DNA from: Siphonodentalium dalli
Lineage: Eukaryota > Mollusca > Scaphopoda > Gadilida > Siphonodentaliidae
Length of the DNA stretch: 64,000 nucleotides
NCBI GenBank assembly: GCA_032622095.1
Contig: CP136064.1
Coordinates: 38,924,426 to 38,988,425 of the forward strand
Direction: 5' to 3'
Below, piece after piece: positions 1 to 13,700 of this stretch; positions within the stretch are counted from its first letter, which is position 1, and every line of letters starts with the position of its first letter. The notes beneath the pieces are model-generated. The model saw only the letters and a program-made list of their open reading frames with translations, was not told where the DNA came from and did no database searches. A program made the position numbers and the translations under genes.

Positions 1-790
1 ATTAGCAGGACCACTTAACCGGGGTGAAAATGAGTTATACAATTTATCAATCTTCTATATTATCTACAATTGTCTCCAAATATAGTGTTTGCCTTGTCGG
101 TTATTTGTAATTTACAGAAAGGTCAAGGAAACCATAACGTGACCAAGGACGTCCATCGAGAGGTTTGTTTATATTGGATTTACCGAGTTATTAATGATTT
201 ACACTGCCTTGAACTGCGTGTAATAATTGTCGTCGCCGCGCGACCCAATTAAAAATAAACTCATTACGTCAATATAGCTGTAAAGTAAATGGTCTGTCTG
301 TCTTGGTTTTCATCCTGTAGTTTTTCCATATTTTATTTAATATTTTTAATATCACATACAAACATGGCAGAAGTGTAAACAATACAATGAGAATATAATG
401 GGGATCTGAACACAATTTATTTCAACTTAGGAAACGCTTCTCTCCCCTGTAATAAAGAAAATAACTTTAAAATGCAAATGCATATTTAAATTCAATGCAA
501 TGTTCATCGCGAAAGGAAATTCACATCATCGAAGTAAATTTGGAATCGTCTGTTATTAAAACGATCTTTCATAATTTTTGCAGTTCCAAGTGTTGTGAAA
601 AATATTCCTTAGTAGATATAATACACATTCCTCTTTTCATGGATTGACCATTTATACCATACACATTAGTTAGCTTGGACAGATAATCAGTCAATGCGTT
701 GTCGGCACTTGGACCGTTCGATAAATTTCCCCATATTTCGAACAATTTATATGCAAATCACACAAAATGAGCTAGTTCTAAATGTTTATG
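1..790. other. Non-coding stretch, nothing recognised
   Basis: AT-rich sequence without a convincing coding frame, RNA gene or repeat. Short open frames here lack protein-like composition. Confidence 0.5.
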
Positions 791-856
791 ATATTAGCCG
801 GATTCGCCATCACCAGTTTAAACCCCCGAGTTTAAACCTGGTTAAAACATATATTG

Positions 857-1092
857 ACGGTCCAGTCAAACCGGGTATAACTGAGAGTTGTTGTCGTTTA
901 GTGGCTGTCTGGTTACCGCGTATATGCACACGCTTATAACAACACTCGTGTGATAATTAACGATATGTATAACTCCACATATGTAAACTGCGGTCCAGAA
1001 AAGACGGATTCATCATCTCGGGTCTAGCCTCCATAAACCGGGTTTAGCTGGACCGTCAAATGATATGGTTTATTTAGACCGTCGTATGCTAT
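857..1092. repeat. Inverted, diverged relatives of the 26-bp repeat
   Basis: Around 857-878 the sequence reads GGTCCAGTCAAACCGGGT. Around 1037-1058 the reverse complement, ACCGGGTTTAGCTGGACC, is seen with a few mismatches. The right copy runs into degenerate units of the 26-bp satellite that follows (TGATATGGTTTATTTAGACC). This looks like the ancestral flank, or an inverted end, from which the array was amplified. Confidence 0.5.
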
Positions 1093-1380
1093 GCTTTAGT
1101 TGTCGGTTTAAGGTTATAAAATGCAAAACATTATCACATTTATAATACAAATGTATTCTGCAAACTTTACAGGTGTTAACTCCTCTCGCTTATATGAATT
1201 GAATTCAATATTAGTTTATTATAATGCCATTGTGTTACATATATAAATGCGTATACACACAACACTAATCGACAATTACACCGGCCCATAGGGACTATAT
1301 GTCACTCTATTTACAAATAAATATAATTATTAATTAATTGCGCGGCGTCGTTATTGATGTCTGTCTTTCTCTAAATGCAC

Positions 1381-2031
1381 GAATGATATGGTTTAGTTAG
1401 ACCGTCGAATGATATGGTTTAGTTGGACCGTCGAATGATATGGTTTAGTTGGACCGTCGAATGATATGGTTTAGTTAGACCGTCGAATGATATGGTTTAG
1501 TTGGACCGTCGAATGATATGGTTTAGTTGGACCGTCGAATGATATGGTTTAGATGGACCGTCGAATGATATGGTTTAGTTGGACCGTCGAATGATATGGT
1601 TTAGTTAGACCGTCGAATGATATGGTTTAGTTAGACCGTCGAATGATATGGTTTAGTTGGACCGTCGAATGATATGGTTTAGTTGGACCGTCGAATGATA
1701 TGGTTTAGTTAGACCGTCGAATATGGTTTAGTTGGACCGTCGAATGATATGGTTTAGTTAGACCGTCGAATGATATGGTTTAGTTAGACCGTCGAATATG
1801 GTTTATTTGGACCGTCGAATGCTATGGTTTAGTTGGATCGTCGAATGATATGGTTTAGTTGGACCGTCGAATGATATGGTTCAGTCGGACCGTCGAATGA
1901 TATGGTTTAGTCAGTCCGTCGAATATGGTTTAGTTGGACCGTCGAATGATATGGTTTAGTTAGACCGTCGAATGATATGGTTTAGTTGGACCGTCGAATG
2001 ATATGGTTTAGTTGGACCGTCGAATGATATG
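1381..2031. repeat. 26-bp tandem repeat array (about 25 units)
   Basis: Head-to-tail units of 26 bp containing GATATGGTTTAGTTGGACC, differing mostly at TTGG/TTAG. Several units lack three bases, giving 23 bp. Homogeneity is high in the middle, which suggests recent unequal exchange. The array stops about 36 bp before the double-hairpin element at 2068. It has no spacer variation and so is not a CRISPR. Confidence 0.95.
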
Positions 2032-2067
2032 CATATCGCTCGTCCATTGTCCATTGCTGCAAACAAA

Positions 2068-2526
2068 TGTGACCCGCCATATCAAATCCAGTCGGAAGTC
2101 GGTATTTTTTTACCCTGTGCCAATGCATTCTCTTATATATGCGAATCGACAATAGGTCGCCTCGCATATATAAGAGAATGCATTGGCCTAACAATTTTTA
2201 ATCATTTTTTTTTAAATAAATGTTTCTGATAATTTTTAGGACATAAAATAAAAAACATCCATTACCCTGCAGGGAGCCCCACGCATATATAGAAGCATAT
2301 AGAAGAGTGTCGTCTGCTCATGTTTGTCTGGGGCTCTGTATGGGTGAAATTATAAAATTGTTAAAGAATACAAGAAAAAATTATTAAATTGTAAAACATT
2401 GTTAGGCCAATGCATTCTCTTATATATGCGAGGCGACCTATGGTCGACTCGCATATATAAGAGAATGCATTGGCACAGGGTAAAAAAAATCCCGACTTCC
2501 GACTGGATTTGATATGGCGGGTCACA
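2068..2526. mobile_element. Double-hairpin TIR element, copy 1 (TGTGACCC ends)
   Basis: About 459 bp with inverted ends starting TGTGACCCGCCATATC and continuing about 60 bp inward. Each end then carries its own near-perfect hairpin: 2119-2187 and 2405-2474, with stems of about 26 bp built on CCAATGCATTCTC and loops containing CGACCTATGGTCG or similar. The interior holds a further short inverted motif (AGCCCC/GGGGCT near 2275 and 2330). There is no coding capacity, so it is probably a non-autonomous DNA transposon. A second copy at 53747-54204 has the interior in opposite orientation. The duplication at the borders is uncertain; CAAATG occurs on both sides if the ends are trimmed by two bases. 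Confidence 0.85.
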
Positions 2527-2530
2527 AATG

Positions 2531-3740
2531 CTATTAGGGGTAATTACCCTCGAACAAGTTTCTATAGAAACTTCTTGCGACGTTTTCTGATCACTTATTG
2601 TTTAAGTGTAGATTGTGACAATCCATATTGTTCAGACTGTAAGTCAACTCACATTAAACATCAGTAATCATCAGTAACAATAAAGAAATAAATCAACATA
2701 TTCCCGGTAAATAAATTAAGTAATATAGTTCTTAACCCATCCACTACAATTCATGATATATTAATATGAAATTCTAACCAATTCACATAATTAATATGGT
2801 CCCTTATTTGTGTCCTAACCTAATAATTCTAGTAAGATTTTGACAGATAGCAAATATACTTGGAGAGTCTGGGGGTGCAGTGGTGCTAAATTGCCTGGAA
2901 GTTGCCATGCAGACGACCAAAATGGCCATGTCTTCGCCCGGATAATATAGATGTATTATACAGATAGTTATGTATGTTTCCACCTATGTATGTAATATAT
3001 TATCCAATAGACTATATATCTATCAATAAACAGAAAACATAAATTATGATGATGCATTTACGCATATCTCTTTTTTATTTGGGCATATCGGTAAGTAAAA
3101 TGTAGGTATTTAATTATTCGTTAGCGGCTGTGTGGCTTTCCGTGTGTATTTTCCCCACCGTTCGATAGAATGGCAGAAACTGTCCTTTGATCATGGAGAA
3201 AATAGATGAATACAGACTTCGCCTTTTCGAGCAAATTATGACATAAGTTCCTGGCCTTGCACTTTCAAGAAAGCGGCCATCGGTGTGTTTCTGTGGTATG
3301 GCTTAATTTTCTTACATCGAACACGTGCAAAAATAAGTACTTAAAAATTAAGGTTTAATTATACAAATATTGTACGGCTAATTGGGACGAGTTTGCTCCG
3401 CACTGTTCCACACAATAGCATATGTTGACAGACACCTATATTGAGTATATATTGAGAGATTACCACTCCAAAATGGATGACCTAATTTCGATCCACCAGT
3501 GTACGATTATTATGTTCCGTTTAGTCAGGATGTAATGAAGAGGGTTATGTTAACTATATCTTATTGGAAAAAATATACATCACAAAGGGATCGGAGCACA
3601 AGCGATCATCATTATCATACAATTAACGATTCAATAGTAATTAGCCGACTTATATCACACTGCATCACGAATGGGGTAATTTGGGTTTAAAACTTAAAAT
3701 AAATCTAGATATCCGCAGATGTGAGCGAGATATAGCTATG
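2531..3740. other. Non-coding stretch downstream of the GRDP gene
   Basis: No convincing gene. This is 3' flank of the minus-strand GRDP gene and may include its 3' UTR. Short open frames have no recognisable domain. Confidence 0.4.
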
Positions 3741-3748
3741 GATGAGAT

Positions 3749-4755
3749 TCAACATCCACCCCCACCTCCCCCGCCGCACCCACCTCCCCCGCCACCACCA
3801 CCACCACCACCACCACCACCACCACACCCACCACCACCACCATACCCGCCACCCCACTCACCACCATAACCAAAACTCATCCCGCCACCATGACGCCGAC
3901 CACCACCTGAGCGTGAACGGCCTGTATATGATTTCAACCGTAGTTCTGGTTCTCTTTTCTTTTCTCTCCTCTTTCTATTGTACCTGTCGGCAGCAGATTC
4001 TGTATAAATCCGTTCAGTTACGTGGGTGGTTTGTTTTTTCTCAGTGACGACTTCACGTTGATAAACTTTCCGCTGTAGTTCTGATGCTTTTTTCTTTTCT
4101 CTCCTCTTTCTCTCGTGCCTGTCGGCAGCAGATTCTGTATCAATCTGTTCAGTTTGGTTCACGGTGATTTTTTTATTCTCAGTGGCGATTTTACGTTGAA
4201 AAACGATGGACGGCTTTGGTTTCGGGGCATTTAAATCATCATATAGCGCGGCTATCCTCGAAAGCATGCTATCCTTTTGTGATATGTTGTTAACTATCGG
4301 AGAATCCTGAACTCCAGTGTGATCTGGGTTACTATAACCTCTCTCTGTTTGGCAAGAACCTCCTCTCTGTTTTGTCGTTAAATAAAAATTTGAAGGAGTC
4401 GCAACATTCACTCCAACAGATCGCATCATCTTGGCTAACACAGGCGCATTTAAGCCATTTTCGTAAGCACACTTTGCTGTGTTAGACCCTGTGGTCTCAA
4501 TCGGCTTCCACGAATGATGCCGCGGCAGACACAGGGCGTATAACACATACATGGAGAATATCGTTGCAATTTCCTCAGCTATATCTACTGGAGCTGACTT
4601 CCACGTCAAACTTCCGATTTTTGTGTCCATGATACAATCCTCGAATTTAAACGGTTCCTCTGACCGGGACTTAAACTCGTACTCATAAGTTCTGCACTGG
4701 TTTGTTGTTGTCTTGTAAATGTCAATGTTCAACTTCCCCAGGTCACTTACGGTGC
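3749..4755 (-). CDS. GRDP terminal exon: C-terminal domain, charged repeats, Gly/Cys tail
   Basis: About 334 residues and a TGA. It starts TVSDLGKLNIDIY after acceptor TATATTTCAG. A conserved-looking block contains MDTKIGSLTWKSAPVDIAEE followed by a hydrophobic helix (FSMYVLYALCL). Next come two tandem copies of about 42 residues sharing TESAADR and KRREKK, basic and probably helical. The tail (about 60 residues) is nearly pure Gly with Cys, Tyr and Ser. The tail DNA reads as CCACC/CCGCC triplet repeats on the plus strand and is probably length-variable. An upstream Met at 4786 is intronic. Confidence 0.85.
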
Positions 4756-7700
4756 CTGAAATATAAACTACATATATTATCTCCATTTAACACTTTGATG
4801 ACAGGAACTGCGCTGGTGCAGCATTAAAATCATGTGCCAATGAAATATGTCACACACATACACGCAGGTGAGGGAGTGTGTGTGTGTGTGTGCGCGCGCG
4901 GTGCGCACGAACGAACGCACGCTCGCACGAACGAACGCTCGCACGAACGAACGAACGAACTAAAGAACGCACGCGCGCGTGTGCATACATTATCTGGATA
5001 GTTTTCCTAGAAATGGTAAATCGGATATATTTGCGCAGTTACCCGTATCTTCGGATAGCTCTAAGGTGTACATTAAGGGCACTCTAACCTAACTAAGACA
5101 TTCAAATGGGTTTGGAGTAAGAAGAGGAAGGTGAGAATGAGAAGACGTGATATATAGGGGAAGGTTATAGTGAGATGGAGAAGTAAGTCGTAGAAGGGAT
5201 ATATATTAACCAGGATCAACCACGCGTACGTGTAACTTGTACCGTGTGTTGTCATTGCCAACGACAGTCACCTGACCCACGTGACCAGCATTCCGCATAC
5301 ACGTACACGGTCAAATCGTTTAGAAGTTTAGTGTCAAACGTGTAGCAAGGAGGAATAATCCAATCTTCTGATAACCCAGGATAAGATAACTCAACTGTGG
5401 TAAACATGCACGCGTTATTCTCAGTTTCTACTACTATTCGGTATAAACGACCGGCTCAATCTAGGACTTAAAGTTATGTGAAACACTCCGGCTGGGTGAT
5501 CAAATAGAAATGAAGAATAATCTTGCTCAAAGTAGTTATTTTTATGAATATTATTCCAAATTTACAACACACAATGTCAGTCTTATATATTTATTATATG
5601 CAATGAGTATCGATGGCGAAATCATTTGCGTTAGTTTATCGCCGATTGTTGCGTCCCTAATCGATATGTAAATATTTACAATTGAGCTTAGTTCAAACGC
5701 TGTTTTCTATTGAGCTGTACGGTCGATTTCTTTCAGATTTTGGGCGATGTTAGTAGAATGTTACAATCCCCCAGTTGGCATAGCGCCTGATTACTAATTT
5801 ATCAGTTTCACGCACCCGAACAAGTCCATAATATGTCTTTAAAATGTGTGGATCGTTTGCTTCCTTGAACCTAAATTGCTCCCTTTTTCGCAGCATGTTT
5901 AGTGCATCATTTGGTCCCTTATTTGCGAATGTAAGATATCCCATGGTGAGCAGCCAACGCTAGTGGGGCGACTCGACTGTATATATGTGCGATGGGACTA
6001 TGTTTTGATTTAAGGTAATTGCGCGTATCGGCAGTCGCACTGTGGACTTACCATTGTCTCTACCGCCGGATTAGTGTTCGTTCTACAAGTTGGGCCAATA
6101 TCTCAAAACGTGCAGCGTAAAATCACATGACATTTCCGCCAAGTACATATCCATAGCAATACCATAGTAACACGCGTTACATATCCATAGCAATACCATA
6201 GTAACACACGTTACATATCCATAGCAACACCATAGTAACACACGTTACATATCCATAGCAATACCATAGTAACACACGTTACAAGTTACACATACGTGTG
6301 ATTGATCCTGGCTATTGTATTCAAGACAACATACAAAATAACATGATGTATAATGACACTTACCCGAGAAATCCGACCAACGTCCTCTCACTATTGCCCA
6401 ATCGCCCTTATGACCTTTTATCAGCATTGCTCGTTGTCCTATAGATGGCTCCAGCGTAGGGCAAGTTGCCGAATCCTATAGGACACGAATACATCGAGTT
6501 ATTCCCATCACAATTCCCCCTTGATCGTGGATATACACTCTTAGAACCACAAGTCCTTCAGAGAACCCAAAAAGGTTCTTCACCTTGTCACAATAGGAGC
6601 ACCTTATTTGGTGCTTCAAAGGACCCCATCACAAGGTTCTACTCAAGAACCACATCATAAGGTTCCACAGAAGAAACCCAAGAGGGTTCTTAAGGGAACC
6701 ATAACATGAACATGGTTCTTCTGGGAACCTTTATAAGAACCCCAGATGGTACTTCGGAGGACACAATCATAAGGGTCACACGAGGTTTCTTAAGAAAACC
6801 TTTCATATATCAGAACAGGGTTCTTAAGGGAACCATAATCTACCCCAACAGAGAACTTCAAAGAACCTGTAAGATGGAATAGAGTACGATGATAATACAG
6901 TATGTTTGCGCTCTTGTGTATATCGCGACGTTTCGTAAACTTTGAGGTGTTTTATAATAACTAATAGATTGTCATGATATTGAAGCATTTGGGGAATGAT
7001 ATATACATGGCAGCTTATACCTACACATTGCATATACAATTCGCTTAATTTTGGTGTGATTCATATTCTTGAATACATGAAGGTGGTGCATTAGTCTGCA
7101 CTTTAACATATATTTGTGTGTATTTTACGATTATCACACGAGGGTTCTTCAGAGAACCTTTCATATACCAGAACAGGGTTCTTAAGGGAACCATAATCTA
7201 CCCCAACATGGTTCTTTAGAGAACCTTTATAAGAACCCCAGATGGAATAGCGTACGATGATAATATAGTATGTTTGCGCTCTTGCGTATATCGCGACATT
7301 CTGTAAACTTTATTTTTTTTACAATAACTAATTAGTGTAGCGGCCAAATCGAAAAAGAGCTCTAGTTTTCGAGATACCCCTACCCACGGTAGAACAAGTT
7401 AAAACCAACTTTTGTTGAAGAACAAATATATATTGTTCACGAAAATGATAGTAAAAAATAACGGAATTGGTGGTGGCTTTTGTCAAATCGACGTTGAACG
7501 ATACTCACCAGTGTCTTTCCCCAGAAATTAACGATTTCGGTCATGCGAGCCCTGTGACTATGTCCTAACCTATTTGCCAACATTGTTGGGGTTAACAAGT
7601 GTTGGTTAATTTGCATTTTCCTGCCATTTGAGGCGAAACATTTATTTTTTGCTGAAAAATCTCTCTTTTTCATAAATTTTTTTTTTAACATTATCATTCA

Positions 7701-10700
7701 AATGGGTATTGCTATACTATAATGACAAAATATTTAATCTGTATTGTGTAGCAGTTATCTGATAAGCATATTTAGAAAGTAGTTGACAGAAATTTAGAAC
7801 GGTTTGCGAAATAATGGATTTTAGCTACCCCTCCCCAAACACTTTTTTGGTCGAAAAATTACATATTTTTGTTAAGAACTTTACCAAAATTTCCCAATAG
7901 ATCATAATGGGACCCAACATGACTCCTTTGCTGAAAATTGGGCACGGGGACACTGCTTAAGTGATAAAAGACGTATTCGGGCTTCCAGACCCCAAGTTAC
8001 AACAACAACACATTTCATTTACTATTACCAGAGTAAGTGTCGCATATCACAAGTACTCGCTAAAGATTGAAATGCAGTAGTTTGAACTATGACCTATTGA
8101 GTAATATCATTAAAACGCCCCCTCTCTATCATTGTGGCAAAATAGAAACAGCACAGCATTACTTATTGGAATGTCCTGAATACAATGGTTCTGCGACTGG
8201 ACTTCTATGCGACATACATAATGTTATTTTATCAGAAAATACTATTTTGTGCGATCACAGGAATTCCGTCATCTTGAAAATATTAAAATATTTGACGCGG
8301 TTCAAACATTTATCTCGAAAACAAAGCGATTTTCATGAGTCATTTGTGCAAACTTCGTGAAAAGCATTGAAGCCCTGCTGAGCGCGAAATTTACCCCCAC
8401 CAGATCGTCTGACACCTCACCGCGACGGGTGTATCAATGACGCAAACAAAATTATATGCATATCGTTATATCCAATCAGCCCCAACGAAATTATATGTTT
8501 ATAATTTTATACAATCAGCTCCAACTGGATTACATCCTCACTTTTCCAATACAGTCTCTCACTCCTATATAAAGTATTTACCTCCTGATAGAACTATACC
8601 CTATGTCCACAGCCTCAGTTAAAACTGAGAGCATATCCCCTCAGTTCGTGGTGTTTTCATGACTTAAAATAGCGTATGTGGTCACAGAAACAATTAAAAT
8701 TGCATTTTGTTTATTTGCCAGCCGCTCTTTGTAAAGTGTCACTATACCGTATGGTGTCGGATATAATAGCCATTCGGCCACAACATAATTTTATGTTGAT
8801 ATTGAGAGCATCATCCATTCAAGACATTATATGTCCAAGACTTCAAATGGGATGGGGATGCACAAAACAGTGAACATGTGCCAGTCTCTTGTTGTGGAGT
8901 GCCACACGGTTCAGGCTTTCGGGAACCAACACATATGTATATCCTGATAAAAACTAACCTGTGGTCATACCCTCGGTTAATATTGAGATCACATCATTTC
9001 AGCATGTGGTATCTTCAAGACTTCAAATAAAGTAGGGGGGTCCTCAAAATTTTGCCTTTCTTATTTTCCAGCCACTTTTCGTTAAAGGCACGTGAGGCCT
9101 TAGTTGTCGAAAATATTCATATTTGTTCCAATCACCGTAAATATAAAAACATTAAAACGCATACAGTTTCGTTCATAAATACCATGATTATCGCGTAAAC
9201 AGCATGTTATCATAAAGACCTACTATATTTTACCTAAGCAAGAGCCTGATTGTGTTACAGAAGAAGCACAATGCTGCTATCTAATCACACACAAATGGCA
9301 TAAACGCTCTTTATTCGTTCCATATCAGGAATTCACCAACAAAGAACGCTCTTTATGTTTACCATCATAATATAAACAAACACCAGAAAAGTTACTTTGT
9401 ATGCTTGTGTTTACATAACAATGGTCAAATACATGACAATAACATACTGTTTATGCGATATTTCTTATTTGTATACGGGCAAAGTCTGTCTACATTTTGT
9501 TGTTCTTTCTGTTTGTGGCGGTTTTTGACGGGTGGAAATATTTTCACAGGATACCCACCGCCAAGGCCAACCGTACCTTTAAGTGCTCATGCTTTATGAA
9601 ACCAATCCATCTATATAAATTGTATATATGCAATGCAACTACCCATTGTCCATACACTCAGTCAATGATGATGTCGTTCCAGTTCATGGTGTGTTCTGGA
9701 CTTCAAATTGGGTAGGGGTAATACACACAGTGAAAATCGAATTATTCATTTTCCAATCGCTTTTTGTAAAGTGTCCTTGGCTGTCGGGTACCAACCCATC
9801 TATAACATTTGTGTATTTCCTGATAGAATAGCCATTTGTCCAGATCGTCGTTTGACATTGAGATCACGACCATTCAGTTCGTGATGGGTTCAATGGTTTA
9901 CATGGGGTACGTAGGGGTCCCTCAAAATTATCCTTTATCCTTTGCCATCTGCTTTTTGTATAGGGTGCCACGGTGCTCTCGCGAACAGTTGGTTCGCAAG
10001 AGCACTGCATCTTTTCTGACATAACAGCCATTCAGTCACAATCACTGTGATATTGATAGCACATGCCGTTAGCTAGTGGTGTGTTCAAGACTTCAAATGG
10101 GGATTGGAGTCCCTAATACAGTGAGAACTAGCCCTTTTCATTTGCCGACCGCTTGTTGTAAAGTGCCATAATCTTTCGGGAACCATCTCATCCATAACAG
10201 ATGCATATTTCCGGATAATAGTATCATTTGTCCACATCCTCAGTTAACACTGAGAGTATATAATATGTTTAAGACTTTAAGTGGGATAGTAGGGACCTCA
10301 AAACCTAGACAATTCGCCTTTCGTGTTTGCCAGCTGCTTTTTGTAAAGTGCCCCAGTATTTCGGGGGAACCAATCTACCCATACAAATCGCTAATTCCAT
10401 GTTAGCACTACCCTTTGTTCACAAACTCAGCTTAGTTTGAAGGCATATTACTTCAGTTCATGGTGTGTTCAAGATATTAAATGGGTTAAGGGGTCTAAAA
10501 AAAGTGAGCATTCGCCTTTCTCGTTTGCAAACAGCTTTTTGTAAAGTGACCTATATATTCAAGAACAAATCCATCCATAAAAGATGTGAAGTTCTTGATA
10601 AAGCGTCCATTTCTCTACACCCTTAGTTGATATCAGGAGCATATCCTTTCAGTTCATGGTGGGTGCAAGACTTCAAGTGGGGTAGAGTTGCCTCAAAACA

Positions 10701-13700
10701 AAAACAATCACATTTGTATGTATGTATTTGCCAGCCGCCTTTTGTAATGTTCCCCAGGATTTCGGGAACAACCCACCATTACAAATTATATATAATCCAT
10801 GATAGCACTATCTTTCGTTCACACACTAAGCTAATATTGAGAGCATATATCTTGAGTTTATAAGGTGTTCAAGAGTTCAAATTGGTTAAGGGGACCCAAA
10901 ACAGTGAGAATTCGCCTTTCTCGTTTGCTAACCACTTTTTGTAAAAGTGTCCCAGACATTCGGATACATACCCATCCATTAAAGATGTGTATTTCCTGAG
11001 CAAACAACCATTTGTCTACACCCTCAGTTAATATTGAGATCATATCCGTTCAATTCGTGGTGTATGTAAGACTTTAAATGGGGTAGGGGCTCAAAGAAAA
11101 TTAAACTTTCGTATTTGCCAGCCGCCTTTTGTAAAGTACCCTAAGGATTTTGGGAACCAAACTACCCATATAAATTGTATATTCTCTGATAGCACTACCT
11201 TTCGTTCACAGTCAGTTAAACTTATAAAGCGATCCCACACAACAAAAAGTATTCGCCTTTGGCGTTTGCCATCCGCTTTTTGTAAAGTGCCAAAGGCTTT
11301 CTGGAACCAACCCATCCATAAACATTGTGTATGTCCTGACATACTACCCTTAGCCCACATCCTCAGTCAGTTTAGAGCACTACTTTCAGTTCGTGGTTTG
11401 TTCAATTGTAACACTTCAATTGTGTAGGGGTTCCTCAAAACATAACAACTTCGTCTTTCTTATTTACCAACCATTTGTGAAAAGCGACACAGGCACAAGC
11501 CACCCATACAAATTATGTATTCTCTGATAACCTTACCTTCCATTCTAACTCTCTGTTAATATAGCTGCAGTTCGTATTGTGTTCAAGACTTTAAATATGG
11601 TAGAGTGTTCTCGAAAAATAGAAAATTCGCCTTTCATATTTGCCATGCAGCCGCGTTTTGTAAAGTGCCACACTATTTCGGGAACCAACCCATCCATATA
11701 AAATATTATGTATTTTCTTATATAACTATCCTTTGTACAAACCCTCAGTTAATTTTGAGATCATATTCTTTTAGTTCGTGGTATGTTCAAGACTTCTAAC
11801 AGTGTAGGGGGACCTCAAAACATAGAAAATATTTGAACTAACGCTTGCCACCTTGGTGATATAACTTTGTTTCATAATTATATTCTGATTTATTTTTGGG
11901 TGTGGATCCCAAAAAGTTGGCCTGGAAAAAAATACAAACCTTGCATATAGGGTCGAGTGGGTGGTAAGGTATAGCGAAAATTATATGTTTCGACCCTATG
12001 TCACGACCCATCCCCTCCCTTGACAACGGTGTTTATTTTCGAATTACCGAGTAGAAGCGACGAAATTATTTTTTTATTAAACACATTTCGTAGATAAGAA
12101 TTTCGAAAAGTAGTAGTAAATTGTTCGGGAAGGTCCAAAACCTTTTTGCAGAGTTAACGACTACAAGTCCGTTTGTGAGTAAATAGTGCCGTTCAAACTT
12201 CTTGCCACTCGCAGTAAAGTGATATGATTAAGTTTGGTGTGATTCGTTTGTACTTAACCCTTTACCCAACAGAACGGCCCTGTGCCAATGCATTCTCTTA
12301 TATATGCGAGTCGACCATAGGTCGCCTCGCATATATAAGAGAATGCATTGGCTTAACACATTAAAAATTATAAAATTGTTAAAGAATGTAAGAAAAAATG
12401 GTAAAAAGTGTTAAAAAAAAATGTTAGGCCAATGCATTCTCTTATATATGCGAGGCGACCTATGGTCGACTCGCATATATAAGAGAATGCATTGGCACAG
12501 GGCATAACTGTAACCATCACAATGTGGTAAATGAGCCGGTTCCAATGATACCCATATTTGTATGGTTTTATTGAGACAGACCCAAGATAATTTAGGCTGT
12601 TACAGCTTTATTTGGCCGTTTTTGGCCGTTTTTTGGGGTAAAGGGTTAATTGTGTGTTATCCGGTCATAGTCAGTGGTATATGCTCGATGGTCGAATGCG
12701 AGGCTCGCGTGCCCATGCTTGGAATCTCTAAAACGTAACCGTAACTAGGAATATGGCAAAGAAAACACAAATGAGAGTGATGTATAGTACCCTATTCACA
12801 ATTCGTTGTGCGTAATGCACCGGTTCCATATTCCCGATTTTCTGTCCCGAATTAGTATATTCGGCACAAATTCGGGACCAGACCAAATCGGCAGCATTCG
12901 AGAGAATTCTGGACGAGTTTTATTCCAAAAATCCGCCGAACTGATGCCGAATTATGACAAAATTTAATCGTCCCGAACATTGCCGAGTATTCCAGAATGC
13001 TTCCGAATATCTTCCCGAATGATCAAGAATTATCCCGAACTTTCGTGCGAGTGGCTGCCAAATTGCCCAGATTACTACCGAATTGTTGCCGAATACCCCG
13101 AATCAATGCCGAACTGGTACCGAATTGATGCCGAATAGATACCGAATTGGTATTCAATTGCTGCCGAACGTCCCGAATCGATGCCGAATTTTGCAGATAC
13201 ACCGGATCTCCGTATAAAAGCAGCCATACGTGGCGAATTCGGGAATAACCTACCGAATACTGCCGACTACTCCAGAATATCCACCCGAATATTGCCGAAT
13301 ACTGACGACTACTCCCGAATAGGTGCCGAATTGCTCCCGAATTTCTCCCGACGATTTACAAATCGGGAGCGATTCGGCTTGGTTCCCGATAGTTTTGAAC
13401 ATTTCAAAACTGTCGGGAGCGAGTCCAGAATTGTCCCGAATCGACCCCGATAGCACCGATATCCCCGATCATGTTTGGGGGTAAAAATTCACTGTCCCGA
13501 CTCGTCCCGAATTTACTCCACGATTTTTGCAAAATTATGATTCGGGAGTCATTCGGGAACATTCGGGATGGGAAATCGGGTATATGGAACCGGGGCTTTA
13601 CAAGGAGAACTCACGACACATTGGAATAGTTTTGTTGCGAACAGTATTATATAAAAAAAATTAATATCACACATGCGATACAAAACACATTAAACACATA

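Noticed and set aside
1381-2031. CRISPR-like array (also considered for 36056-36395)
   Set aside because: Units are contiguous with no unique spacers, and the DNA is eukaryotic.
13181-13456. Overlapping open frames on both strands
   Set aside because: Produced by the CCGAAT/ATTCGGG hexamer array inside the TIR element.
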